In this document: piece by piece, positions 1-10,866 of the stretch | How the letters are laid out: every line of letters begins with the position of its first letter | How positions within the stretch are numbered: position 1 is the first letter of the stretch | Assembly (NCBI GenBank): GCA_050084985.1 | Contig: JBITNC010000001.1 | Span: forward strand, 122,822,001-122,886,000 | DNA from: Nageia nagi | Lineage: Eukaryota; Pinophyta | Reading direction: 5' to 3' | DNA length: 64,000 nt | Program-made: the position numbers and the translations under genes | The notes under the pieces: model-generated | What the model was told of the DNA's origin: nothing | Database searches by the model: none | The model's input: the letters and a program-made list of their open reading frames with translations, nothing else

Positions 1-420
1 ATAAATAGCTGAATGATTATCTAAATAAATCAAATATGGGCTAGAATACTCATTCTCAATTTCTTTCAGAAGATGCTTAAGCCAAATAACTTCTTGGACT
101 ACAATAGGCATGGCTTGATATTCAACTTTTGTGATGGAAAGAGAAATAATAACCTTCTTCTTGGAATCCCAAGATATATCATCTTAACCAATGCTAAACA
201 CATACGAAAAGGTTTATTTACTTTCATCTCTATCTCCCCCATAATCAAAATCTAAGATCCTTGAGAGAACAAATAAGGACAAATTGGAATACTTGAGAGC
301 AAGATCCTTTATCTCTACAACATACCTCAAGATTTTCTTAACAACATTGAGGTGCTCAAAATATAGTTTCTACATGAATCATGCCATCAAATTCACTGCA
401 AAACTAATATCTAGCCTAAA
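1..420 (-). pseudogene. Cop-A RNase H domain (partial)
   Basis: Minus-strand translation gives the copia RNase H block ISLSITKVEYQAMPI near 105-150, matching the usual ISLSTTEAEYxA motif of copia pol. The same stretch aligns with 7270-7640 in Cop-B, 39000-39330 in Cop-C and 47520-47900 in Cop-D. RNase H degrades the RNA of the RNA/DNA hybrid during reverse transcription. The C-terminal end, including the ADLFTK signature seen in Cop-C, is beyond the window edge. Frameshifts interrupt it. Confidence 0.75.
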
Positions 421-1400
421 AATAGTTAAATAAAGAATATTGCTAATCAATTACTTGTAAGCTGTAGCATCTACCAATTAAGAGTTGGAGCTAAGAGACG
501 TAGTGATTCCAGGAGAGAATGGGATTGTAGTATTTTTGCACTCTATCATCCCAAAAATTTGTAATATGTCTAATATATACTTTGATTGAATAATATAATT
601 ACAATCCTTGTATTAATATACTTGCATTCTAAGGTAGTAGTGCAAGAGACCAAGATCATTCATTTCAAACATTGCCTTAAGTTTGGATGTGCATTCTTGA
701 ATGATTTCATCATTGGTTCTAGTTATTACAATATCATCAACATAAAGGAGAATAAATACTATGTATTTTCCTTGATTGAGCATATATATATCAAAGTTAG
801 ATAAGCATTTGGAGATTTCAATATCTATAAAGTATCCTAAAATCTTCTTGTACCAAGCTCTAGGTTCTTGTTTAAGTCCATACAAATACTTCTTTATCTT
901 GCACATAAGTGACTCTTTTCCTTCCATAATAAACCCTTATGGTTGATTCATGAATATTTTCACATATAAGTCACCATTGAGAAATGTATTCTTGATGTCA
1001 AGTTGAAAAACTTTCCATCCTTGAGCTTCTGAAAGAGCAAGGATTATTCTAATAATAGGCATATTTTCCATAGGAGCAAAGATTTTTTCATAATCAAATT
1101 TGTATTTTTGAGCAAAAACTTTGGCCACTAACCTTGCCTTGTATTTCATAATATTCCTAAGTGAATTGAACTTGACTTTATAGATCCACTTAACACTAAT
1201 TACATTGTTCTTATTGGGATAAGGAACCAAGTTCAAAGTTTATTTTTTATAAGTGCTTCATACTCCACTTTCATGTATTTCATCTAGCACTCATGCTTTG
1301 AAGCTTATTTGAATGATGAGGGCTCATTCTTGTTATCAATTTTGGCAAATAAGAATTTGTTCAAGGTAATACTCCTTGTTATCCTTTGATTTGGATACTT
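421..1400 (-). pseudogene. Cop-A reverse transcriptase (RVT_2 type)
   Basis: Two adjoining open stretches carry it. The upstream one (1236-937) holds WIYKVKFNS, YKARLVAK and FQLDIKNTFLNGD, the N-terminal palm blocks of copia RT. The downstream one (927-613) holds YGLKQEPRAWY and the catalytic YVDD box followed by LHYYLRMQV. The first catalytic Asp (LDIK) and the YVDD pair are both present, so decay is by frame breaks rather than loss of the active site. The region 1237-1400 corresponds to the linker between integrase and RT (related to the NKSLFAN stretch of Cop-D). Confidence 0.85.
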
Positions 1401-1555
1401 TTTCTCTTGAGAAGACTTATCTACATCGATATACAACTAGTTATATGCAATTGAAGAGTAATTTGGATTAACAACATTCTCATTAAAAGTATATTCCTAA
1501 GAAAGTTCATTGAACTTTACTACCTTGATATGAAAACTACTCTATAGGATAGAGA

Positions 1556-2420
1556 TTAGAGCCTATAGCCTCTATGCTGACTACCATAACCCAAAAAGAT
1601 GCATTTTTTAGCTCTTTTATCTAATGTTTTCCTTATTTGAAAAATAATATAGGAGAATGGTTCACAACCAAACACCCTAAGGTGAGAAATGTTAGGTTTT
1701 ATTATTTTCCAAGCCTCAAAAGGAATTTTTCTAATAACAGCTTTTGTGGGACACCTATTCAAGGTGTAAATTGTAGGAATCATAACTTCACCCATAAGAA
1801 ACTAAGAATATTTTCTAACAAGCATCTAGCCATATTTATAATTATATTATCTTTCCTTTTATCAACACCATTTTGCGGAGTGTAAGGAATCATAAACTAC
1901 CTCTTGATTTTATACTTAGCATAATAGACATTAAACTCATTGCTATTATATTCTCCCTTATTATGTAGTCTTAACATCTTAATTTTAAGGTTAGTATGAT
2001 TTTCAACTAAGGCCTTGAAATATTTAAACATATCAAAGGTTTGATCCTTGTTCTCAACTACATAACCAAATGTCATCCTACTAAAGTCATCAATGAAGGT
2101 TAAGACATAATATGCTTCCCCAAAATACTTATTCTAAAATGGACCCATCAAATCTGAATGCAAATGTTGAAGAGGTTGAGATGCCCTTATTACTTTATCC
2201 TTTCAAACCTTTGTCTATTCATCATTCCTAGGATGAACTTCTCACACAAACTAATCAATGATGAAATTCAAGGCAAACCTTCCACAAGTTCTAGGTCTTT
2301 CATAACTTGAATACTTTGATGGTTAAGGTGCCCTAAACATTGGCACCAAAGATTGCCCTAAGATTACACATTTGTATCAAGACACATATTTGTTGGAACT
2401 TCATCCATAATGTAAAATCA
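1556..2420 (-). pseudogene. Cop-A integrase
   Basis: The C-terminal half is clear at 1795-1556: IYTLNRCPTKAV, PFEAWKIIKPNISHLRVFGCEPFSY and KKCIFLGYGSQHRGYRL, the standard copia integrase tail. Rightwards the core continues to about 2200 and the zinc-binding GAG-pre-integrase part to about 2420, both with stops. Integrase joins the element cDNA to the chromosome. The same segment is better preserved in Cop-B at 9129-9503. Confidence 0.8.
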
Positions 2421-3689
2421 TCTTTTACTAATTATTTAACCAAAGTGGTAAGTCTCTTCTTAATACACCAATAGAGTGAGTCAAACTTAAATGAATACCC
2501 TTTCCTTGCAACTTGAATTATGAAGGGAAGGTTCATTCTAATTTTAGAAATATAGAGAACATTCTCAAGAACCTTTTCATGAATCAACACACTCCTAATC
2601 CCTTGTACTTAAAGGATATAATTATCACCTATCATAACTACATCGTTTTCTACACTTATAATTATTTTCAAACTTATCCTTTTCAAAGCATAGGTGATTA
2701 GTACACTCAAAGTCAGCAATCCAATTAGATGAGAAAGAGCAAGTCATGGAGTAGATTCTAATAATAAATCCAACTTTTATATTCTCCTTTCCTTTGAAAT
2801 TATTTACATTTCCATTACTCTTATTCTTTTCTTATTCTTTTCTTTTTGTAGTAATCAAATTCTTTTTGACCATAGATGCTACAAAAGTTTTAATTTCTAC
2901 TGAACTTTACTTTGGAATTTGGTTTGCTTGCCTTGCATTTTCTATATCTTTTCTTGTTGTAGTTGTTGTTATTATTGTTATTATTTCCCATTTTCTCAAA
3001 ATTCTTGGAAGAAGGATAATTTTTCTTTTAACAATTGAACTTCTTCTTGAAATGAGTTTTGGTTGCTCCTATAGCAATGTTATTATCTTTTGGATAAGAG
3101 ATTAAAATCTTTTTGTTAAGAGTCTCATATTGATTTAGAAATATCCTTGAAAGGTTATTGAGAGAGAATAATTATTCTTCATATCAATCATAATATTAAT
3201 AATAATAAAAAAAATACTAAAATTTGAAAAAAGGATTTAGAAAATGATGAATATGATGAACTCATCATTGATCCAATTACATCCACAAGCAATAAGTTAG
3301 GTCCTAAGGTCAATGATTTTATTTAAGTAAATGAAAACATTTTTATCTTCTCCTTAATAATATTGAAGAAACTTTTGGAGAATAGGAACCTTCTCGAAAA
3401 TTTATATCCAAGGTAAATTCTCTTGAGCCTATCCCAAGCTTTCTTTGCTGAGGTTGATGACAAAATCATAAGAAGCACTTCATTTCACATTGGATAAGAA
3501 ACTCATTGAGATTTCCAACTCATTCTTTATGTTGTATATCTCAAGAGCCTTCTCATATGTAGGAAAAATAAGATTCTCATTAACTATCTACCATAGCTTC
3601 CTTTCTTGCATATTAGCTTTCATTCAAGGTTCCCAAATATCATAGATGGAACTATCAAGAATGTGCTTGGCTAAGAAGGTGTCTCTCAT
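2421..3689 (-). pseudogene. Cop-A gag and protease region
   Basis: By alignment with Cop-B, Cop-C and Cop-D this covers the aspartic protease (about 2421-2760), the Asn/Lys-rich gag C-terminus with the zinc-knuckle site (about 2760-3105) and the gag N-terminal domain (to the start codon at 3689, reverse of cat at 3687-3689). Gag forms the particle that packages the element RNA; the protease cleaves the polyprotein. The knuckle is badly degraded here and the plus-strand reading is hydrophobic only because the minus strand is Asn/Lys-rich. Confidence 0.65.
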
Positions 3690-5564
3690 TTGCTGCACAA
3701 TAATGTGAAAGTATTAACCCATGTAAGCATATGGAATAAATTGATCAACTTTTCATATTTAGTTTTAATCATTAATACATGTTTAAATAAAAAATAACCA
3801 TACATATTAAATTTGATAGAAGGACATGCTTAACTTGTTAAACAAACTTCACATGTTTAAAGGTTTACATAAAATCTAATAATAATTTCTATATATCCAA
3901 CATTGTTTCATCACCAAGTACCATAGATGTAAATAAATAAAGTTGAGGCTTATTTTCTTATCTAAAATTAAGCTTACACCTAGATGCTCATAAGGTATAG
4001 TCTAGGTCTGACCAATCCTCAACTAGTTCACTTTAGTCAGTAATATACTTTCACAAGGAGGAGTACTAACTATTTTTCAAGGTTGTAACTAATGTTGAAT
4101 CAACCAAATTATTATCTTTATTTAAGTTCCAAGAGTTCTTCCTAGGTTATTAGAATAATCCTTGAATAGATGTCTGGACATGTGGTATCACTACACACAT
4201 GTTTGTCCACCTATATGGAGTTATGTATAGACCAATACATGACTTAAGGAAAATTAATAAGTACAAACTTTTCACTATTTGGATTGTTGAATTGAAGGCT
4301 CTAGTTTGCCTTTGCCTCACCTCATAGATTCCAAACAAGTCATCTTGTAGAATGTGCATGCAAATGTGTTCATTTTAGGGTATTGCACATTCAATGTTTA
4401 TGATTTTGTAAGAATAAATAAAGCAAATATGTAAAACATAAAGTAAAGTGTGTAAAATGAATACATCATCTATCAATAACTTGAAACATAAGATTTTAAT
4501 GGGTTTTGTTTACTAACCCCTAAAGGAAATCTTTATATAATTCCATATTTAGCTCAAGTACATAACTTTGCATAAGGAATTTATCAAAAATTTGCATAAA
4601 TCCATTCATAAATTTGTATAAAAAATTTCAAGTAATAAAAAATTTGAAGCAAAAAATTCATAAATATTTCTCCCTCTTTTACTTAAAAATGATCTTAAAT
4701 AAGATGCTCTTCCTTCAATAGATACTTAAGTAAAAAAATAGCAATATTTGGTTACCTTAGAAGATAAATTTAACTAAAGAAAAAAAATGCTAAGAATTTT
4801 ACACTATTATCACAATTAAAATAAAAAGTTGCTTCTTGGTTTAAATACTCCTTAATTCTTATTAAAAATAGTACCTATCTATAAATTTTCACTTAAAATT
4901 AGCTTGCAACTTTAAAGGAAAAAAATAATTTTAACTAAGTAAAAATTAATATTTTTCCATTGAAATAATTTTAAGTAGAAAAAATCTCCAAAAATTTAGC
5001 TTCCTTAAAGCTAAGTCCATAAAAAATGCCATAGAAAAAAAAATCTACATCCCTTTTTAGTTGATTAAAAAATTACTTTCTTGGAACAAGAAGAAAGTCA
5101 TCATAAACTACCTATCAATATTGCAGGAATGAAATGTAAAAAGGAGATCCATACTCCATTGAATGCAAATTTAATGCCATGTTAATGATGTATTTAAAAA
5201 ATTACTTACAAGAAACATATTCCTATCAAGTAAGAAAGTAGGCAAGAAATAGAAAAAAGTATGACTCAAGTACTTCAACATTGTGCATGATAGAAGGGGT
5301 GGATAGAACTTGCCAAACTATCTAGCAAATAAGATGCAAGTTTTATGAAGAGGAGGCATCCAAACCAACATAGTAGGTGAGTAGCTCCAGAGGGCACCCT
5401 AAGGTGCATTGTAAGAGGGTAGTGAGGGGGCACGGGGGGCACAAAGAGATTGAAGGAAGCAACACTAAAGGGGAGGTGAGAAGTTTATAAATGGAGGGGT
5501 TATTTTGAGGGAATAACACTCACTCACCATTAGTGCTACCATGTTGCACATGCTAGCTTCCTCT
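3690..5564 (-). other. Cop-A 5' untranslated leader, left part
   Basis: About 1.9 kb of AT-rich DNA upstream of gag with no protein domain. It contains the Cop-A version of a short reading frame shared by all four copia copies (4359-4150), a run of TTAAG-rich repeats at about 4500-5000, and a purine/G-rich stretch at about 5330-5480. It ends where the Cop-B LTR starts and appears to continue at 14715. Confidence 0.6.
4150..4359 (-). other. Leader reading frame, Cop-A copy
   Basis: A 69-codon minus-strand frame about 0.6 kb upstream of gag. Its middle, QIVKSLYLLIF and GLYITPY, matches the 60-61 codon leader frames of Cop-B (11264-11446), Cop-C (42595-42777) and Cop-D (51694-51876); the N-terminus is frameshifted relative to those. 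No known domain. It may be a small upstream frame or simply shared noncoding sequence. Confidence 0.35.
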
Positions 5565-6069
5565 TGAGAGAATTGAACTATAACAAGAATAATTCTAAAC
5601 TACCAAGATAACATGAAAGATCTCAATTCACATCTATCTAACTCAAAAATAAGACAATCTCACAAAGTAACTCAAAATGTAAAGTGGTTCCTCCAACTAG
5701 GAGTACATCCACTAACTAGATCTTTACTTCAATCACAAATACAACTCTTTTACAATCCTTCTAATCTTAACTTCTACACTTATATTCTATAGTACAACTT
5801 TAATTCAACATTGGTATGTAATCACAAAGAGGAAGCCTTTTATTTATAGGCCAAAATCCCTCTTTGGATCACCCTTTTATCTAATGTACAAAACCATGAC
5901 CTACACATCCTTTTACCCAAGGGACATGCTCATGACATGGAGTGTAGGACAGGTTACATTATCATATTCACTCAAATACTTAAGGAATAAAATGATATCC
6001 TTAAGTATTAGTGAATTTACATAAAATATTTAATACAACCTTTATAATAATGCATTATACCATCCAACA
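5565..6069 (-). repeat. Cop-B 3' LTR
   Basis: 505 bp, plus-strand ends tgagagaattg and ccaaca, i.e. TGTTGG...CTCA on the element strand. Its near-identical partner is 14211-14714, and related LTRs are at 37532, 43810, 46085 and 54761. Confidence 0.95.
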
Positions 6070-6080
6070 CTCCCCTTTAA
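6070..6080 (-). other. Cop-B polypurine tract
   Basis: Plus strand ctcccctttaa, i.e. TTAAAGGGGAG on the element strand, directly abutting the 3' LTR. This is where plus-strand DNA synthesis is primed. The same tract adjoins the Cop-C and Cop-D 3' LTRs. Confidence 0.85.
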
Positions 6081-6540
6081 TGCAATATTGGGATAGAATG
6101 AGTAAGAGAGAAGAAGAAGATAAAGTAAGAGAGTTCTTCTCTAAATAGATACAACAGAGATGAGAACTTTTTACATATTTATGAAGTAAAAAAGATCTAT
6201 TTTGATACTCACTACTTTACCAAATGCAATCATTAACCACAACTAGTTTCAATGTACATGAAGTAGTCATCCAACTGGAAGTCATGAAGAGTCTCCAAGA
6301 GCTTGCATATCTAAGGTAAGTAACCTGCAATATTAGAGGAACTTGCAAGTCATTAGTAGCTCAAATAATAATATCAATTAGATGCATCATATTCATATCA
6401 ACAAGGATATATGAATCACATAAATGCCATCATGAACTGATCAATGGTGCACTATAAGTCATCACGAAGATACCATGCTAAAAACTTATAGTCACCTACT
6501 ATATATAAAATATTTATTGATTATCATTATAAAATAAAGT

Positions 6541-6868
6541 ATGCACATACAAGATCCTCACATATGGATAACTTAATAGTTCCAAAGGACACATAAGAGT
6601 TCCTCACATATGGATAACTAAATAGTGCTAGATTGACCAAAAAATAGAGTATGCACATACAAGTTCCTCACATATGGATAACTTAATAGTGCCAAAGGAC
6701 ACATAAGAGTTCTTCACATATGGATAACTGAATAGTGCTAGATTGACCAAAAAATAGAGTATGCACATATGAGTTCCTCACATATAGATAACTGAACAAT
6801 GTCAAAATACACATAAAAGTTCCTCACACATGGATAATTGAATAGTGCAAGATTGACCAATTTGTACA
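6541..6868 (-). repeat. 110-bp tandem repeat, three units
   Basis: The landmark atgcacata recurs at 6541, 6651 and 6761, an exact 110-bp step. Each unit holds two half-units built on gttcctcacatatggataact. The first two units are almost identical and the third is more diverged. It lies between the pol stop and the 3' LTR; Cop-C (about 38480-38600) and Cop-D (about 47040-47150) carry a single unit at the same place, so the array expanded in Cop-B. Confidence 0.9.
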
Positions 6869-6984
6869 AGTTCCTCATGTAGAGTGAACTTACCATGAAG
6901 GTGTACAATAAAATCAACACTATATAGCATAAAATCCTCTTAAGAGTGAAGTTGTCATCATAAATATGAATTCAATATAAGAAT

Positions 6985-7700
6985 TCAAACTTCACTCCTC
7001 CTTGAGGGTAACTTCACTAACCCAATAGCATCCCTTAGCTTACAAAACTAAGCTTTTGGTAGGGGCTTGGTGAACAAATCAATAGAGTTCAAGGTGGATG
7101 GACAATACTCTAGGTGTATGATGCCATCATGAACCTTCTCCCTAAAAAATGGGAATAGATTTTCACATGTTTTGTTCTCTAATGGAACACTATATTCTTA
7201 ACCAAAGAAATAGTTGATTGATTATTTGAAGAGATCAAAGATGAGCCACCTTGTTCATACCCAATTTCTTTCAAGAGATGCCTTAGCTACAAGGCTTCTT
7301 GGGCTACAATAAACATGGCATGATATTCAGCTTTTGTAGTGAAAAGAGAAATAGTAGGTTACTTCTTGGAAGCCTAAGAGATAGCACCTAAACCAATGCT
7401 AAACATATATGCATATGTTGACTTCCTATCATCTTTATTTCTCCCATAGTTAGAATCTGAGAATTTAGAGAGAAAAAATAAGGGCAACTTGGAATACTTG
7501 AGAGCAAGATCCTTAATCCCTGTAACATACCTCAAATTTTGTTTAATAGCATTGAGGTACTCAACATAAGGTTTTGGCATGAAATATACCATCATATTCA
7601 CTGCAAAGGTAATATCTAGCCTAGATATAGTCAAATACAAAATACTACCAATTAATTACCTATAAGCTATAACATCAGCTAACTAAGAGTTGGAGCTTAG
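6985..7700 (-). pseudogene. Cop-B RNase H domain
   Basis: The clear part is 7640-7374: MYLTISRLDITFAVN, YLNAIKQNLRYVTG, SKFSDSNYG and DDRKSTYAYMFSIGLGAIS, the standard copia block before and into RNase H. By alignment with Cop-C the pol stop is at 6985-6987. The region between has lost its frame. The first RNase H carboxylate (FSDSNYG) is retained. Confidence 0.8.
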
Positions 7701-8470
7701 AGAAATAATGATTCCAAGAGAGATTGGGATTCCAGCATATCTGCACTCCTTCATTCCAAACTTCTATAATATGTTTGATATATAGTTAGATTGATTAAGG
7801 TAAGTATAATCTTTGTATTAATACACTTACATGCCAAGATAGTAGTGCAAGAGATCAAGATCAATCATTTCAAATGTTGCCTTAAGTTTGGATATGCACT
7901 CTTGAATGATTTCATTATTATTCTTAGTAATCAAAAGATCATCCACATAAAGGAGAATCTAAGTCACCATTGAAAAATATACTCTTGACATCAAGTTGAA
8001 AAACTTTCCATCTAAGTCACCATTAAAAAATGCACTCTTAACATCAAGTTGAAAAACTTTCCATTATGGTTGATTCATGAAGATTTTCACATCTAAGTCA
8101 TCATTAAAAAATGCACTCTTGACATCAAGTTGAAAAAATTTCCATCTTTGATTTGTAAAAAGAGCAAGAATAACTCTCATTGTTAGCATCTTTGCCATGG
8201 GAGCAAAGGTTTCCTCATAATCTATACCATATTTCTAAGCAAAATCTTTAGCTACTAACTTTGCCTTGTATTTCTCAATATCTTCAACTGAATTGAACTT
8301 GACCTTGTAGATCTACTTATTACCAATAACATTTATATCTTTAGAATAAGGAACCAAGTCCCAAGTTTTATTTTTTATAAGCACCTCATACTCCACTTTC
8401 ATGGCTTCCATCTAGTACTCATGCTTAAAACCTTCTTTGAATGTTGAGGGCTCATAGCTGTTGTCAATCT
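7701..8470 (-). pseudogene. Cop-B reverse transcriptase, rearranged
   Basis: Only the edges of RT survive. The YVDD end is present near 7925-7957, but the next bases jump straight to the block encoding the LDIKSAFLNGD-type motif, so roughly 300 bp between these two motifs in Cop-A, Cop-C and Cop-D is missing. The motif-encoding block is then present three times (7958-8144). The N-terminal RT region (WIYKVKF equivalent, about 8270-8470) follows. This copy cannot have encoded a working enzyme since that event. Confidence 0.8.
7958..8144 (-). repeat. 53-bp unit present three times inside RT
   Basis: Copies start tctaagtca at 7958, 8011 and 8092; the first two are directly adjacent and a 28-bp spacer precedes the third. 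The unit corresponds to the segment that encodes the LDIK...FLNGD motif. 53 is not a multiple of three, so each extra copy shifts the frame. Confidence 0.9.
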
Positions 8471-8659
8471 TGAAAATTAAGAATTTTTTCAAGGTCATGC
8501 TCCTTGTTACCTTTTGTGTTGAAGAATTTTATTCCTATAGTAACTTATCTATATCAATATCCAACCATCTAGGAGCAACTAAAGAGTCCTCTAAATCATC
8601 AACATTCTCATTAAAAGTAGATTCTTCAAGAAGTTCATTGAAATTTACATCCCTTGAAA

Positions 8660-9503
8660 TGAATACTACTTTATAGGTTGGAGAGTAAAACTTGTATCCT
8701 CTATGCTAACTATTATAACCCATAAAGATACATTTTTTAGCTCTTTTGTCCAACTTTTTCCTTTTCTTAGAAATAATGTAGGAGAAAGCTTCAGAAACAA
8801 ATACCCTAAGGTGAGAAATGTTAGGTTTTCTTCCTGACTATGCCTCAAAAGGAGTTTTTCTCTGAATGGCTTTTTTGGGACACATATTTAAGGTGTAAAT
8901 AGCAATGCTCATAGCTTCACCCCATAAGAATTTAAGAAGATTACCCAACATGCATCTAGCCATCTCCATAATTATTCTATTTTTCCTTTCGATAACACCA
9001 TTTTGTTGAGGAATGTATGGAATTGTAAACTACCTTTTGATTCCATACTTAGCATAATAGTCATTAAACTCATTGTTGTTATATTCTCCCCTAGTATTTG
9101 ATCTCAACATCTTGATTTTAAGATTAGACTAATTTTCAACAAATGCCTTAAAAACCTTAAAACTTTCAAAGGTTTGATCCTTGTTCTCAAGTAGATACCC
9201 AAAGGTCATCCTACTAAACTCATTAATGAAGGTTAAAATGTAAGATGCTCCTCCAAGCAACTTAGTCTGAAATGGACCCATCAAATCTAAATGTACAAGT
9301 TGAAAAGGTTGAGAAGCTCTTGGTGCCTTATCTTTTTCAAACTTATGTCTATGTACCTTGCCAAGAATGCACTTCTCGCATAGACCAACCAAAGGAGAAA
9401 TTGAAGGCAAACCTTCCATAACTTCTTGATCTTTCATGATTTGAATACTCTTATGGTTAAGGTGTCTTAAGTGATGATGCCAAATATTACCTTTAGAACA
9501 CAT
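8660..9503 (-). pseudogene. Cop-B integrase
   Basis: The best-kept stretch (9503-9129, 124 codons) reads through the zinc site WHHHLRHLNHKS...LCEKCILGK (HHCC pattern) into the catalytic core, with the first catalytic Asp in LVHLDLMGPF, then SYILTFINEFSRMTFGYLL and QTFESFKVFKAFVEN. The rest of the core and the C-terminal LGYxxQHRGY region run on to about 8660 with frame breaks. Confidence 0.85.
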
Positions 9504-10866
9504 ATTAGAAGTAATACATATCTTTTATGGTACTTGATCCATAATGTAGATGTTATCTTTTACTAATCCTTTAACCAAAGTAGCAAGTCCTTTCCTAATG
9601 CACCATAATTAAGAGTCGAACTCAAAATAGTACCCTTTTCTAGCAACTTGGATCATGGAGAGAAGGTTCATCCTTAACTTAAGAACATAGAGAATATTTT
9701 CAAGAACCTTTCTATGAATTAGCACACTCCCAATTCCTTAGACTTCAAGGATAGAGTTATCACCTATCACAACTATATCCTTATTATACTTGTGAAAGTT
9801 CTTAAAATTTTCTTTTTCAAAGTATAGGTGATTATAAAACCAAAGTCAACAATCCATTCAGGTGAAAAAGTGCAAGATATGGAGTAGAGTGCTATAGCAA
9901 AACTGGCATGAATATTTTTTTCTTTTTTATCTCTTTACATTTCCATTGCCTTTGTACTTTTCTTCTCTTTTCTTTTTATAATAATCAACTTATTTATGAC
10001 CTTGAATGCCATAATAGTTACAATTTCCATCAAACTTTTTCTTAAGATAAGGAGTGTTTGCTTTTCCTTTTCCATCTCTTTGCTTGAAGTGATTGTTGTT
10101 GTTGTTGTTCCTACTACTTTGATTGTTGTTTCCATTATTCCTATTGCTATTGTATCCACTACCTCTTTTCTCAAACCTTTTGGAGAAAGAAGGATAAAAT
10201 TTATTTTGATGGTTGAACTTCTTTTTGAAGAGTTTTGGTTGCTCTAAGAGCAACATTATTATCCTTAGGAGAAGAAATTAACCCTTTATTTTTAAGGGTT
10301 TTCTCATGCTTTAATAAGTGCCTTAAAAGGTTCTCAAGAGAGATGAATTTCTTTTAATCATCAAGCTTTGTTTCCATAACTGTTACAAAGTTTCCAAACT
10401 TTGAAGAGAGGCTTTAAAAAATGATGAAGACCATGAACTCATCATTGATCTAATTGCATCCATAAGCAACAAGTTGGATCCTTAGATTAATAATTTTGTT
10501 CAAGTAGATAGCCACATTTTCATCTTCCCCTTAATGAGATTGAAGCAACTTTTGAAGAATAGTAAACCTTCTTCAAAAGTTTGAATCAAGGTAGATTTGC
10601 TTAATCTTATCCTACGCTTCCTTTATTAAGGTTGAAGAGGATATCATCAAAAGCACATCATCTAAAACTACAAGGTAAATCATGGAGGTTGCCAACTCAT
10701 TCTTTATGTTGTAAGCCTCTACTACCTTCTCATCTGTAGGAGGTACAAGGTTCTCATTCATTGTTTTCCATAACTTTCTTGCCTATAATTTAGTTGTCAT
10801 ATGAGGTTCCCAAATCCCATAGTTGGAACCATCTAAAATGTGTTTGGGTAAAAAGGATTCTTCCAT
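9504..10866 (-). pseudogene. Cop-B gag and protease region
   Basis: Gag starts at the ATG on 10866 (reverse of cat 10864-10866), giving MEESF..., then the gag domain with frame breaks, then an Asn-rich linker (about 10190-10080) and the zinc knuckle CNYYGIQGHK, where the second Cys is replaced by Tyr. Protease follows to about 9504. Gag packages element RNA; the knuckle binds nucleic acid. Confidence 0.75.

Larger units (their letters stand above)
1..5564 (-). mobile_element. Cop-A, Ty1/copia retrotransposon, left segment
   Basis: This is a copia element read on the minus strand, so its order from right to left is leader, gag, protease, integrase, reverse transcriptase, RNase H. The window opens inside its RNase H, so the 3' LTR lies outside. 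The body stops at 5564, where the full-length relative Cop-B begins; leader-type sequence and then a primer binding site and LTR start appear on the other side of Cop-B, at 14715-15725. I infer that Cop-B landed in the untranslated leader of Cop-A. All coding domains carry stops and frameshifts. Assignment to copia rests on domain order (integrase before RT) and the YVDD motif. Confidence 0.85.

Noticed and set aside
2794-3105. Plus-strand hydrophobic frame of 103 codons, and similar ones at 9996, 41710 and 50288
   Set aside because: They are the antisense of the Asn/Lys-rich gag linker and zinc-knuckle region of the four copia copies. The hydrophobic, membrane-like look comes from reading Asn/Lys codons backwards.
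6541-6868. CRISPR-like array
   Set aside because: The repeats are contiguous tandem units without unique spacers, in a plant retrotransposon 3' region.
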